Part shown: piece by piece, positions 1 to 18,801 of the stretch | Position numbering within the stretch: position 1 is the stretch's first letter | Layout of the letters: each line of letters starts with the position of its first letter | Assembly (NCBI RefSeq): GCF_000243815.2 | Contig: NZ_AHMT02000020.1 | Location: 47,501 to 89,558, forward strand | Origin: Leptospira alexanderi serovar Manhao 3 str. L 60 | Lineage (GTDB): Bacteria; Spirochaetota; Leptospiria; Leptospirales; Leptospiraceae | DNA: 42,058 bases | Direction of reading: 5' to 3' | The notes under the pieces: model-generated | The model's input: only the letters and a program-made list of their open reading frames with translations | Database searches by the model: none | What the model was told of the DNA's origin: nothing | Program-made: the position numbers and the translations under genes

Positions 1-975
<975 letters not shown>

Positions 976-1012
976 CTTGCTTCGAAAAAAGATGTGTTTG
1001 GAATGTTTTGGA

Positions 1013-1101
<89 letters not shown>

Positions 1102-1135
1102 AAGACAGCTTTTTTCGTATTTTTAATACTGGACT

Positions 1136-3220
<2,085 letters not shown>

Positions 3221-3416
3221 ATTTTCTCCGGTTCTATATAGTTTGATTTTTTCCTTTTTTAGGAAGCGAATCCAAACAATGAAGAAAGTGAAGTAAAACT
3301 CAAGGAAAGTTTGAATTTGATTTTGGAATTCGAGATTTCTTGTTGCAAACCGCACAACGGGGCTATGGAGACGTTTTAAAAAAATGACGTCACGATGAAA
3401 AAAAATCATTTTTGAT

Positions 3417-3465
<49 letters not shown>

Positions 3466-3487
3466 CTCAAATAAATCGGTATTAATA

Positions 3488-4438
<951 letters not shown>

Positions 4439-4681
4439 CGTTTTCGAATTTTTTGTTTGTTCTCGGAAAGATTTTGGGATGTGAATTTTTGGTATTTGTT
4501 TCCGATTTTCAAATATTTTTTGGGGGAAATTCGGGATGTGATGTTTTCTTATATCAAAGATAAGTCGTTTTAAATCTACCTCCGTTTTTGTTGCAGTTTC
4601 GAATGGATTTTTTTTGAAAGTTTTACGAATGCCGCAACGGATCTGAATTCCTTTTCGGATAAGTTTGTAGGAAAAATGACT

Positions 4682-5698
<1,017 letters not shown>

Positions 5699-5702
5699 TT
5701 TA

Positions 5703-5743
<41 letters not shown>

Positions 5744-5805
5744 CTTTTACTAATTTTATTCTCTTTGAACGTATGTCTTTCGCTTGAGTTCTTTAGGAGA
5801 TAATG

Positions 5806-6893
<1,088 letters not shown>

Positions 6894-6913
6894 GGTAGTT
6901 GGAACAAAAGCTC

Positions 6914-6936
6914 AACGTTTCTTCCTATGGAACGAA
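6914..6936. repeat. Small hairpin with TTCCTATGG loop
   Basis: CGTT(T)C and GAACG flank the loop TTCCTATG just after the EEP gene. The loop sequence recurs in two stronger hairpins at 28214-28239 and 28338-28362, whose stems are unrelated, so this may be a third, weaker copy of the same element. Confidence 0.3.
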
Positions 6937-7063
6937 AAACATGACGGAGATTTCTTGTAAAAGTAAAGATTAACACTCCTATATAAATAGAACGTTTACC
7001 AATTAGGATTGCCAAACCAAGAAAGGATAATTCTTTGGATGAAAGAATTTATCGGACACGTAC

Positions 7064-7522
<459 letters not shown>

Positions 7523-7523
7523 A

Positions 7524-7568
7524 ATTTAAAACAATGTCGCATAAAGCATTTTAAATATTCGTTTTTTT
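7524..7568 (+). terminator. Putative intrinsic terminator after the VOC gene
   Basis: ATTTAAAA (7524-7531) pairs perfectly with TTTTAAAT (7549-7556), with further AATG/CATT pairing inside. A T7 run follows at 7562-7568. The stem is AT-rich and so weak, but position and order suit a terminator. Confidence 0.4.
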
Positions 7569-7734
7569 GCGGATATTACTGATCCTTATAAAATAGAGTA
7601 CCGTTGCTCTGAGCACAAATCTTGCATTTAGACGCAGAATTTTAGACACTCTATTATGTAGAGATGAGTAAGACAAAACAAACGGTGTTTGAGATTCTTT
7701 TTGAAGGGAATTTGGAATGGCCGGTTTAAAAAGA

Positions 7735-9195
<1,461 letters not shown>

Positions 9196-9219
9196 GTAAC
9201 TTTCTAAAGCTAAGTTATG

Positions 9220-10151
<932 letters not shown>

Positions 10152-10188
10152 TTCGTTTTAACATACTCCTGTAATTTTGCTTGCTTGA

Positions 10189-13100
10189 TTAAATTCTAAA
10201 TCCAATCAAAGTTATGTCGTCTCTCTGAACCTCTCCCGCTTGATATTCATCCAAAAAGGTGGAGAGTCTTTCCTTTTGTTCGTGTGCGGGTAAAGAGAGA
10301 ACGCTTTCTAAATGCCTTATTAAACCTTTGCTCGTGATTCTTTGTCTTTGGGGATTCGGTTGATCCATATATCCGTCCGTTGTGAGGTAAAACATAGTGG
10401 ATTTTCCCTTTTCCAATTTTACTTCACGAGTGGAATATGTTCTGGAATCTTCTTTTTGTCTTCCACCGATCGAATGTCTGTCGCCTTTGATTTCTTCGAT
10501 TTTGTCACCTTTTGAAAAATAGAGCGGTCTTTTAGCGCCAGCGAACAGTACTTTATCCTCGTCAATTCGACAGAAACAAATATCCATTCCATCTAACGAG
10601 TTTGCGCCTAAAGTGTCTTGTTTTAAGGCTTGTCGTACATTTCGGTTTAAATGTTCCAGAACTTTTCCCGGATCTTTGATTCCCGCCTCGTTTACGATCT
10701 GATTGAGTAGGGTATTTCCTATCATGGACATTAATGCGCCGGGAACCCCATGTCCAGTACAATCGACTGCCGCAAGGAAAACGGATCCTTCTTTTTTGCT
10801 AAACCAGTAAAAATCTCCAGATACGATGTCTTTCGGTCTGAATAAAACGAACTGTTCGCGTAAGTTTTTCGCGAGAGTATCATCCGAAGGAAGAATCGCC
10901 TGTTGAATATTCAAAGAATATGCGATGCTGTCCGTAATACGCTGATTCTTAAGTTCCAGATCCGCGTTTGCTTGAGCCAATTCTCTGGTTCTTTCTCTGA
11001 CCTTTTCCTCCATATTCGCATAAAGTAATGCGTTATCGATGGAGATTGCAGCTTGAGAAGAAAGGATATTCATAATCTGAAGTCGATCCGAAGTAAAGGC
11101 TCCTTCCGAAAGATTATTTTCTAGATAGAGAATTCCAGAAATTTCCCCTTGTTTGATGACCGGCGCACAGAGAATCGATTTCGTTTTAAAATTTTTGATA
11201 TATTCGTCTTTGTTGAATTTTTCGTCCTGATTTGCGTTTCTTAAAACAAGGTTTTCCTTGGTCCTTTCCACATAATAGATGAGGGATATCGGAAGATTTT
11301 TGCTACTGCCGAGAGGGACTCCGGTCAATACTTCCACGTCGTCTTTGGAAATCGAACCTTCGGCTTCCACATAAAGTTTTCCTTCCTTTTTCAAGATGAG
11401 TACGCCTCTTTGTGCCCCGGCGTTTTCGATTACGATCTTCATCAATTTGTCCAAAAGATTTTCCAGTTTGATCTCTCCGGAAATCGCCGTGGAACTTTTT
11501 AATACGGATTGAAGATCCAAGGTCTGGCCCGAATACACTTCGGTTGCGGCCGCTGTTGTGCTGGAAATCGTTCGATGGGTGCGCAGTAATCCGGTTCCTC
11601 TTTCACGGATGAATTCCGGAAACTTGGATTTGAGCATACTTTGTTTGAGGTTGGCTCCCCAAAGTCCGTAACGATGGAATGCTTCGTTGATGAATTCTCC
11701 GGCGATCTTGACGCTGCCTTTGGATAGCCAGAACATCGCGGCGTTCTCGCAGGCGAGAGCTTCGTCGTTTTGAAACTCGTTCTTTCTCGCTTCTCGAATT
11801 GCGGCTTCGTAAGTCCTTGCGGCTTTCCAGTTTTTGTATTCGAGTTTTGCTAGTTCCGCGTCTACGAGTAGATATTTGTGGTAAAAGTTTTCGGGACAAC
11901 TTTCGGCTAGGATGAAAAGTTGTTTCTGATTCTCCTGAATCTTTTTTAAATATTCTTTTTTGAGATCGGGGGAAACTTTTTTGTAGTTTGCGGCCAAGGC
12001 GAGGGAATATAAAAAGTTGTGTTCCAGCGGGCCGTATTGACCTCCGAGATAGAGAATCATTCTGTTCGCTTCTTCCGCTTCCTGAAGCGCGAGTTGATAT
12101 TCTCCGTACATTAAAAGGGAACGAACCTTCATCACTTTAAAGGTGCAGATCGGAGCCAAACTTTGGTGGTCGTTGCAGAGATCGATGTACTCTTTTTCCA
12201 GATATTCGCTCGAAGAGAAGTCGAGATGACTTCCTGTTTCCCCTCTTAAATTGGAAAGAATGAGAATGGTCCCGAGGATTGTATCAATCGCAAGATTGTT
12301 TTTTACTTTTCTTACGAACTTGAGGAGTTGATTGATCTTTGGTTTTAGGATTTCCAGGTTCTTTCCTTGAAACATCACATTGGAAGCGTCGTTCATCGCG
12401 GCATAACTTCCGTGTAAAAATTCTCCGGAATCCAAAGCAGCTTGAACGCACTTGATGTTGACTTCTTCGGAAAACTTAAGGTGTTTTACAAAAGAGGAAG
12501 AATAGTTCGCGAGAATGTTTGCCGCTTTGGTATATCCGCCCGAGTTCATATATTTTTCGCTGAGTTTTACTGCGAGTTCGCAGAAGTCGTATGCACCTTT
12601 ATAATCCCCTAGTTTTCCGACGAGTACCATTCCGTAACAAGAATATCCGTACGAATCGGAAAGGTTTCCGTATTTCAACAAAAGGTTCGCCATCTTCAGA
12701 CAGATTACCGGAAAAAGAGCAGGTTCTTTGTTGTAAGCCATCGGAATAGCGCTGATCAAAAGATTCACGGCCCAGATGTGATTCGGGTCCGTCATTAGAG
12801 GAGCGTCTAACAGAGATGTTATGTTTCTATTTTTGAGATTCTTTTTTGCTTCTTCGATTTCTTTTTTTACCACCTTTTCGAAACCGGAAATCGGGAGTTC
12901 GATTCCCAAAGGCTTTAAGGCATTGATTACGGTCGGCATTGCGAGATCGTATTTACCTTGGGCGGAATATTCGATCATCAGCAAGTTGTATGCTTCCGCT
13001 TGTTCCACGGGAGTTTTTGCCTGCTTTAGAATATTCTGAATCATCTCCTGGGATTCTTCGAAGTTCCCATTGAGGTAAAGAGCTTCGGCGAGTTCTTTGT

Positions 13101-15543
13101 GAACCGCATAAGCAAGGTCGTACTCCTTCTCCCAAAGTCCCTTGTCGTCTTTACCCGATTTGGAAAGAGAGAGTAGAAGTTCTCTCGCTTTTTCCGAATA
13201 CAATTTCGATGGTTTATAAGCCGCGGAGAGTTTCGCTTTTTGTGCGGCTTGAAGATTCAACTGTATTAATTCTTTTTTTTCGGAATTTTCCGTAACGAGC
13301 GAGGAACCGGTGTTCAAGTGGTTAACCACGTCAAAGATCGAATCTTCCAAAGCTTTTTCATTTAAGTTTTCCAGAAGAATTCTGCCGATCTTAAGACGTA
13401 AGGATCGTTTTTGATCCTCGTTCAAAAGTTCGTAACTTGCTTGTTGCACTCGGTCGTGTTGAAAGCGGAATTGGATCGACTTTGCAATTTGGAAATTCTT
13501 ATCCTGATTTTCTTCTATTTCTACCATGGAATCCACGAGTCGGTAGTTGTCTCCGATCGGAACGATCAATTCCTCTTCCATGGTTTCCATAAGCGCCGCC
13601 GCGGTTTCCTTCAAAGTCGCGCCCAAAATTTTGGATTGGATTCCGAGATCGAAATTGCTTCCGATACAGGATGCGAATTTTAAAGTTTCCTGGGTTCTAG
13701 GGGAGAGCTTTTTGATTCTTTTTAAGAGAAGATCGACCACATTATCCGAAATATCCGTCTTTTTGATCTTATCGAGATCCCAGACCCATCCTCCCGAGAT
13801 TGTGGAACTTCCTTGTTGATAAGAGATGACTTCCTCTTTGGACAATTGTTTCAGCAGTTCGTTGATGAAGAACGGATTTCCTCTTGTTTTCGAATATACG
13901 ATTTCGGCGAAACTTAGGGTTTCTTCGATCGGTTTCCGTAAACTGTCCGACAAAAGTTCGTTTACGTTTTCCAGACTTAAAGGTTTGAGTAGAATTTTAT
14001 CCAGACGGAATCCTTCCTTTTCCAAACCCGTTATCAGAGTGGAAAAAGGATGTGTGGAGTCCACTTCGTTGTCTCTATAAGCTAATATTAGAAAAATATA
14101 ATTTACAGAGGCGTCTTCGATTAGATTCTTGACAAGCTCCAGAGAAGATGTGTCGGCCCATTGTAAATCGTCTAAAAAGATGGCAAGCGGATGATCTTGA
14201 TTGGCGAAGATTTTTATAAAATTTTGAAATACCAAATAAAAACGGTTCGCATTTTCCTGAGGTCCTAACTCCGCTACGGGGGGCTGTTCTCCGATGATAA
14301 ATTCGAGTTCCGGCAAAACGTCGGTTATAACCTTTCCGTTTGCACCCAGAGTGGTGCGGATTTTGTTTTTCCAGTCTTCGATTCTTTCCGGAGATTCCGT
14401 CAGAATTTGTTCGATCAGATTGGAAAATACTTGAATGATTGCACTGAAAGGAACGTTACGATTGTACTGATCGAATTTTCCGGAAATGGAATAACCTTTT
14501 GATTCCGTAAGAGGTTTGTTGATCTCTTTGACGAGAGAGGATTTACCAACTCCGGAATAGCCCGCTATCAGGACGACGCTGGTCCTTCCGGTTTCCGTCA
14601 TGCGTTTGAATTCGTTTAACAACGCTTCGATGTATCCCTCTCTTCCGTAGAGTTTTTGAGGAATTTTGAATTCGTGAGAATAATCCGTGGAGCCAAGCGG
14701 AAAACTGGGAACGTCCCCCGACTCCAGCCATTTGTCTCGGATGATCTCCAAGTCCGATTTGAGTCCTTCCGAGGTTTGGTATCTTTCCTCCGCGGTTTTT
14801 GAAAGAAGTTTTAATACGACATGAGAAAGGGCTTCCGGGATTTCGCCGCGGACTTTACGCGGATCGATCGGGGATTTTGCGAGATGGAAGTGAACCAGTT
14901 CCAGAAGGTCTTCGCTTTCAAAGGGAAGTTTTCCGGTGAGAAGTTCGTAGAAAGTGACTCCGAGGGAATAAAAATCGCTTCTGTAATCCACGGAACGATT
15001 CATCCTGCCGGTTTGCTCCGGAGAAACATAGTGAATGCTTCCTTCGAGGCGATTTGGATTGGACCAGGAAGTTTCTTCTTTGGAGAGTCGGGTAGAAATC
15101 CCGAAGTCTACGATTCTTAAAATGTCTTCATCCGGATTGAATATGATGTTATCCGGCTTTAAATCTTTGTGTATTACTTTTTTATTATGGATTTCTCCGA
15201 GTTTTTCGGTGAGGTCGATCGCGATTTTGAAAAAGTCGTTTAGGTTGACCGGTTTTTTTTTGGAAAACTGTTTGAGTGATTCTCCGGGAACGAATTCCAA
15301 GATAAGGGTGAACCCTTCCGGAATTTTCTCCATTCCAAAGGCTTGAATCATTTTATCGGATGAGAGATAGTTCAAAATTTCATATTCGTTTCTCAAATTT
15401 ACGACAGCAGGATGCAATTCGTCCAGGATCGGGATGTACTTAATGATTACGTTGATTCCGTCCTTCGATCGTACGGCCTTGTAAACCTCCGTGGACGAGT
15501 CCGTGTTCATTCTTTCTTTTATTTCGTAACCTTCTATTTTCAT
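10189..15543 (-). CDS. Giant Ser/Thr kinase - STAND ATPase - helical repeat - GAF - SpoIIE phosphatase
   Basis: A 1784-residue multidomain signalling protein. Residues about 4-280 are a Ser/Thr kinase domain with catalytic loop HKDLKPDN (near 122), DFG (near 147) and SPEQTGRM, and a Lys in VIIKYI; its glycine loop (RMNTDSSTEVYKA) is degenerate. Residues about 300-700 are an AAA_16/STAND ATPase with Walker A GYSGVGKSS (near 328) and Walker B AIFLDDLQWAD (near 455). About 720-1330 is a TPR-like helical region. A GAF domain spans about 1365-1515, then a coiled coil, then a SpoIIE/PP2C phosphatase (about 1545-1784) with DIVSGDFYW, DCTGHGVPGALMS, TTDGYMDQ and QRDDITLIG, so all metal aspartates are present. 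The ATG at 15543 is used because the kinase fold starts there; a TTG at 15594 would overlap the upstream gene and add 17 unlikely residues. Likely the SiaA-like phosphatase for SiaC. Confidence 0.9.
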   Translation of the reverse strand: MKIEGYEIKERMNTDSSTEVYKAVRSKDGINVIIKYIPILDELHPAVVNLRNEYEILNYLSSDKMIQAFGMEKIPEGFTLILEFVPGESLKQFSKKKPVNLNDFFKIAIDLTEKLGEIHNKKVIHKDLKPDNIIFNPDEDILRIVDFGISTRLSKEETSWSNPNRLEGSIHYVSPEQTGRMNRSVDYRSDFYSLGVTFYELLTGKLPFESEDLLELVHFHLAKSPIDPRKVRGEIPEALSHVVLKLLSKTAEERYQTSEGLKSDLEIIRDKWLESGDVPSFPLGSTDYSHEFKIPQKLYGREGYIEALLNEFKRMTETGRTSVVLIAGYSGVGKSSLVKEINKPLTESKGYSISGKFDQYNRNVPFSAIIQVFSNLIEQILTESPERIEDWKNKIRTTLGANGKVITDVLPELEFIIGEQPPVAELGPQENANRFYLVFQNFIKIFANQDHPLAIFLDDLQWADTSSLELVKNLIEDASVNYIFLILAYRDNEVDSTHPFSTLITGLEKEGFRLDKILLKPLSLENVNELLSDSLRKPIEETLSFAEIVYSKTRGNPFFINELLKQLSKEEVISYQQGSSTISGGWVWDLDKIKKTDISDNVVDLLLKRIKKLSPRTQETLKFASCIGSNFDLGIQSKILGATLKETAAALMETMEEELIVPIGDNYRLVDSMVEIEENQDKNFQIAKSIQFRFQHDRVQQASYELLNEDQKRSLRLKIGRILLENLNEKALEDSIFDVVNHLNTGSSLVTENSEKKELIQLNLQAAQKAKLSAAYKPSKLYSEKARELLLSLSKSGKDDKGLWEKEYDLAYAVHKELAEALYLNGNFEESQEMIQNILKQAKTPVEQAEAYNLLMIEYSAQGKYDLAMPTVINALKPLGIELPISGFEKVVKKEIEEAKKNLKNRNITSLLDAPLMTDPNHIWAVNLLISAIPMAYNKEPALFPVICLKMANLLLKYGNLSDSYGYSCYGMVLVGKLGDYKGAYDFCELAVKLSEKYMNSGGYTKAANILANYSSSFVKHLKFSEEVNIKCVQAALDSGEFLHGSYAAMNDASNVMFQGKNLEILKPKINQLLKFVRKVKNNLAIDTILGTILILSNLRGETGSHLDFSSSEYLEKEYIDLCNDHQSLAPICTFKVMKVRSLLMYGEYQLALQEAEEANRMILYLGGQYGPLEHNFLYSLALAANYKKVSPDLKKEYLKKIQENQKQLFILAESCPENFYHKYLLVDAELAKLEYKNWKAARTYEAAIREARKNEFQNDEALACENAAMFWLSKGSVKIAGEFINEAFHRYGLWGANLKQSMLKSKFPEFIRERGTGLLRTHRTISSTTAAATEVYSGQTLDLQSVLKSSTAISGEIKLENLLDKLMKIVIENAGAQRGVLILKKEGKLYVEAEGSISKDDVEVLTGVPLGSSKNLPISLIYYVERTKENLVLRNANQDEKFNKDEYIKNFKTKSILCAPVIKQGEISGILYLENNLSEGAFTSDRLQIMNILSSQAAISIDNALLYANMEEKVRERTRELAQANADLELKNQRITDSIAYSLNIQQAILPSDDTLAKNLREQFVLFRPKDIVSGDFYWFSKKEGSVFLAAVDCTGHGVPGALMSMIGNTLLNQIVNEAGIKDPGKVLEHLNRNVRQALKQDTLGANSLDGMDICFCRIDEDKVLFAGAKRPLYFSKGDKIEEIKGDRHSIGGRQKEDSRTYSTREVKLEKGKSTMFYLTTDGYMDQPNPQRQRITSKGLIRHLESVLSLPAHEQKERLSTFLDEYQAGEVQRDDITLIGFRI

Positions 15544-15566
15544 ACGTATCGATGTTCTTATTACGT

Positions 15567-16541
15567 TCAGAGACGGAATAAGAGTCCTCCCCAATAAAAT
15601 CCGCCTCCTACGGCGGGGGTAAGGAATAAATCTCCTTTTTTAAACTTTCCTTTATAATAATATTCTGATAATACGATCGGGATGGAGGCGGCGGAAGTGT
15701 TTCCGACTCTTTCGAAGTTCATAAGAATCTTTTCTTTCGGGAATTTGGTTCTTTTGAGAACGTCTTGAACGACTACGTCCGTTCCGGGATGAGGAACGAC
15801 CCAGTCCACATCGTCTATGGTAAGACCGTTTTTTTCCAAAAGCAGGTCCATGGACTTGAGAGTGAGTTCTGCCGCTTTGCTCACGAGTTCGGGATAACTT
15901 TTCACGTAACTCGTCGGCGGAGGTCCGGTTACGATGATACCTGAAAGATCACCGTCGTCTTGTAGAAAAGAATCGATGATTCCGAAATTTTTATCCCCCG
16001 TATATTCTAAAAAAACACCCGCCGCCGCGTCTCCCGCGGTAAATTCTCCGTAACCTCCCATTCTGGTTCTGACGGAAAATCGTTCGCTCCCGATAACGAG
16101 AGCGTTTTTAAATTTGTCCGTTCTCAAGTATGCGGATGCCGTTTGAACCCCATGAACGAAACCCGTACAAGCGGTACTAACGTCGAAAGCGAGGGCGTTT
16201 TTAGTTCCGGAAAGTTTCGATGCTTGGGGAGCGAGATCGGGAAGGTAATAACGATCGGTCCAATTCGCGAGAATATAAAGATCCACATCTTCCGGTTTTT
16301 TTCCTGCGTCTTTCAGAGCCATTTCCGCTACTTTCGAAGCCATAAACATTGCGGTTTCGGTTTCGTTGGCCCTTCTTCTTTCGTTGACACCTATATTTCC
16401 AATCACTGCTTTTTCAGCCGGATGCATTTCCGGAAATTTCAAACGGGAACGAATTTCCTCGTTAGTCACGATTCGTTCCGGGAGATAGTGGCCGAAGCCG
16501 GTGATTCTGATTCCGTTCGACGTTTGATTTTTTCCACTCAT
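15567..16541 (-). CDS. 3-oxoacyl-ACP synthase III family protein (FabH-like ketosynthase)
   Basis: A 324-residue thiolase-fold enzyme of the KAS III type. The catalytic triad is visible: Cys in DVSTACTGFVHG near residue 120, His in WVVPHPGTD near 248, and Asn in RVGNTSAASIP near 280, with the C-terminal GGGFYWGGLL. Family enzymes condense acyl-CoA with malonyl-ACP or another acceptor in lipid synthesis. The N-terminal ITGFGHYLPERIVTNEE is typical of secondary-metabolism or housekeeping KAS III alike, so whether it starts fatty acid synthesis or makes a special lipid is open. ATG at 16541 follows GAGGT at good spacing. It lies 33 bases after the CoA-transferase gene and 23 bases before the giant kinase/phosphatase gene. 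Confidence 0.88.
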   Translation of the reverse strand: MSGKNQTSNGIRITGFGHYLPERIVTNEEIRSRLKFPEMHPAEKAVIGNIGVNERRRANETETAMFMASKVAEMALKDAGKKPEDVDLYILANWTDRYYLPDLAPQASKLSGTKNALAFDVSTACTGFVHGVQTASAYLRTDKFKNALVIGSERFSVRTRMGGYGEFTAGDAAAGVFLEYTGDKNFGIIDSFLQDDGDLSGIIVTGPPPTSYVKSYPELVSKAAELTLKSMDLLLEKNGLTIDDVDWVVPHPGTDVVVQDVLKRTKFPKEKILMNFERVGNTSAASIPIVLSEYYYKGKFKKGDLFLTPAVGGGFYWGGLLFRL

Positions 16542-16574
16542 AAGGGACCTCTAATAAATTCGAGTTTCATTTTA

Positions 16575-18362
16575 TTATGGAAGTCTTGTATATACCATAA
16601 ATTGTTCTATGTAAATCTTTTCCGGATCCAATTCGCGTAAAACGGTGAGTTCTTCCGCCGTCACCGGAGGTTCTTGTTTAAGAGGGATGTCTTCGTCCGG
16701 GGGAAGCCAAGAAGTATAACGTAATACCGCTTCTTCCGGTTCCATTTCTTCGTCGGAAGGAGGGGGAATCCAGTGAGAGAATTCGAAAACGTGATCCGAA
16801 TTCGGTTTTCTTTGAAATCTTCCGAATTGACAGACCGCTTCCATTACTCGGTCTCCGACCGAGGTGATGTAGTTTACGTGTTTAACAAATCTTCCTCGAT
16901 TGGCTTTTGCGACCACGATACAATCCGCGACGGCCGCGATGTCGTTGGCTCCTCCCGAACCCACGAGGAATTTGCCCTTGGACGTTTTTGTGGAATTGAT
17001 ATTTCCGAACCAATCCACTTCCGCCGCGCCTAAAACTCCGAGGCAGTGATCGGGAACAACAGTTCCTAAGATGCCTGTGATGTCGGAGAGCATTGTGCAA
17101 TTTTTAGCGTGTAATTGACTGAAAAGAAAAACGTCTCCGGTATGAGGTTTCATCGAAAAAAAACCGAGTTCGGTGACAACTTTGACTTCGATTCCTTCTT
17201 TTTCCAAAAATCGGGCCGCGGTCCAAGCCGAGATGTGAGCCGCGCCGATTCCCGCGAGAATTGTTTTATAACCGTTGGTTTTGACGTATTCTTGAATGGC
17301 TCTCGCCGCGAGAATGATCATCTGCTCTGAGTCGTTTACCGTTTTCGGATTCTCCAGTTTGACGGCTTTGTTTTCTTCGGGAATACTTTTTAATCTCTTA
17401 AGACGAGCGCTTCCCAGGCGTTCCAGATATTCCGCGTGACCGCCTTTTAAGTTTACAAAGTTTGCATACCATTTGTCGGCCCGAGAAGGAGCGTTTGCAG
17501 CTTCGTTGGCCTCGATCTGAAATTCGTAGTCGTCCAAGTATGTGGAAAGCCCTTTGAATGCGGGAATTCCCGGAAGATTATGGACCCGAAGGGATTGAGG
17601 ATGCGCACCGAATTCCGCAACGGAAAGTGCTCTTACCCGATTTCCTGGAATCGTAACCATTTCCGCAGGAATGGAACCTCTGGGAACGATTTTTTCCACG
17701 GTTGCGATCACACCTTCTTTTGCCGCGAGAGCTCCCCAGTAACCCTCTCCGCTGGGAGGGCAGAGAACTAAGTTTCCTTCTTCGTCTCCGACTATCGCGT
17801 GTAAAAGAGTGAAGTCCGGATTTAAGGGGAGAATGTATGCAAGGTCCACTCCTTTCTTACCCCTATAATTCGGAGAATGGGAGCCGTTTGCACTAACGGG
17901 ACAATGTCCGGGGTCGGGCAATAGAAATGCGGTTTTACCTAATTTGTCTAAAATGAGATCGCTTCCTAAAAGAGAGTTTGTGATAAAACCCGGAAGACGC
18001 ATTGCGCCCGCCATCAGTCTTTGAACGATGCTGAGAAGGGACCAAAGTTCCAGTTCGAACGGCTTCCCTTCCAGTAAATTAGAATATAATGAATTAGGAG
18101 AAGGTTTCGGATAATTATCGCCTGCAAAACCGGTGATCATTTTTTTTACGATCTTTGCGATCGTGAGAGCGTGCGCGCTAGAATGAATTCCCGCCATGCT
18201 AATCACGAATTCTGGATTCGAATTTTGAAAACAACGGGCGAGGGAATAGATAAGCGCATTAGGTCTGGACATAGTCGCCGAAAGATGTAAATACATTCCC
18301 GGGCTCACCATTTCTCGGATCATCTCATCGGGATTTTTAAAGATCTTCGCATTTTTTTCCAA
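16575..18362 (-). CDS. Family I CoA-transferase, fused alpha and beta subunits
   Basis: A 595-residue protein that looks like a glutaconate/3-oxoacid CoA-transferase with both halves in one chain. The N-terminal half has RPNALIYSLARCF and a long alpha-subunit-like region (VDLAYILPLNPDFTLLHA, DEEGNLVLCPPSG). The C-terminal half has AARAIQEYVKTNG, AGIGAAHISAWTAARFL and GKFLVGSGGANDIAAVAD, the last resembling the beta-subunit glycine-rich CoA site. Such enzymes move CoA between an acyl-CoA and a free carboxylic acid; the acids are not predictable here. The start is TTG at 18360-18362 behind AGGGA, since an in-frame stop lies just upstream. It is the first gene of the operon that continues with KAS III, so it may supply the CoA-linked substrate. 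Confidence in the exact subfamily is modest. Confidence 0.8.
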   Translation of the reverse strand: MEKNAKIFKNPDEMIREMVSPGMYLHLSATMSRPNALIYSLARCFQNSNPEFVISMAGIHSSAHALTIAKIVKKMITGFAGDNYPKPSPNSLYSNLLEGKPFELELWSLLSIVQRLMAGAMRLPGFITNSLLGSDLILDKLGKTAFLLPDPGHCPVSANGSHSPNYRGKKGVDLAYILPLNPDFTLLHAIVGDEEGNLVLCPPSGEGYWGALAAKEGVIATVEKIVPRGSIPAEMVTIPGNRVRALSVAEFGAHPQSLRVHNLPGIPAFKGLSTYLDDYEFQIEANEAANAPSRADKWYANFVNLKGGHAEYLERLGSARLKRLKSIPEENKAVKLENPKTVNDSEQMIILAARAIQEYVKTNGYKTILAGIGAAHISAWTAARFLEKEGIEVKVVTELGFFSMKPHTGDVFLFSQLHAKNCTMLSDITGILGTVVPDHCLGVLGAAEVDWFGNINSTKTSKGKFLVGSGGANDIAAVADCIVVAKANRGRFVKHVNYITSVGDRVMEAVCQFGRFQRKPNSDHVFEFSHWIPPPSDEEMEPEEAVLRYTSWLPPDEDIPLKQEPPVTAEELTVLRELDPEKIYIEQFMVYTRLP

Positions 18363-18801
18363 TGATTTTTATTCCCTGAGTAATACGGACACGACGAACC
18401 CTTCGCCTCCAAATTTGGACGAATCTTTCTTGTTATAGCCCTACGAGGAAGTAAATCGTTATAAAAAAATTTCTTCTTTTAAAATTATCAAATGTTTTTA
18501 TACAATTCTTTTCTCGGGCAGACGCCGAATGAATTAAAGTGTACTATAACGATAGAAAGTTTTACTTTTGAGAATGCTATAGCAAGAACTTTTTTATAAA
18601 TTGAAACAAAACTCGGGACTGATTCAAGACAAGTATTCCGATAACCGAAATTAAAAATTAGAAAGAACGAAGCCCTTTCTTGTTTTTTCCTTGAAGACTT
18701 TTTGTTAGGAAAAAATTTTTTTCATGCCGAAGAGGAAACGTAAATTCGAATAATATAAAATGATCTTATGTCCCAAATACTTGTGGTATAGTCGATAAAC
18801 G
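18363..18801. other. Divergent intergenic region (439 bases), probable promoters for both sides
   Basis: This AT-rich gap separates the minus-strand signalling operon from the plus-strand hotdog-fusion gene. It must hold the promoters of both. A TATAGT at 18787-18792 could be a -10 box for the plus-strand gene, but no convincing -35 was found. No open frame or clear RNA structure was seen. Confidence 0.5.

Noticed and set aside
3385..3392. TGACGTCA palindrome upstream of the hydrolase
   Set aside because: A single 8-base palindrome that does not match the CRP-type consensus; probably chance.
7664..7729. 21-residue open frame between the VOC and cyclase genes
   Set aside because: Too short and without a family match. 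It may be chance or a gene remnant.
15544..15594. TTG-started 17-residue extension of the giant kinase/phosphatase
   Set aside because: It overlaps the KAS III stop and the extra residues lie outside the kinase fold; the ATG at 15543 fits the domain start.
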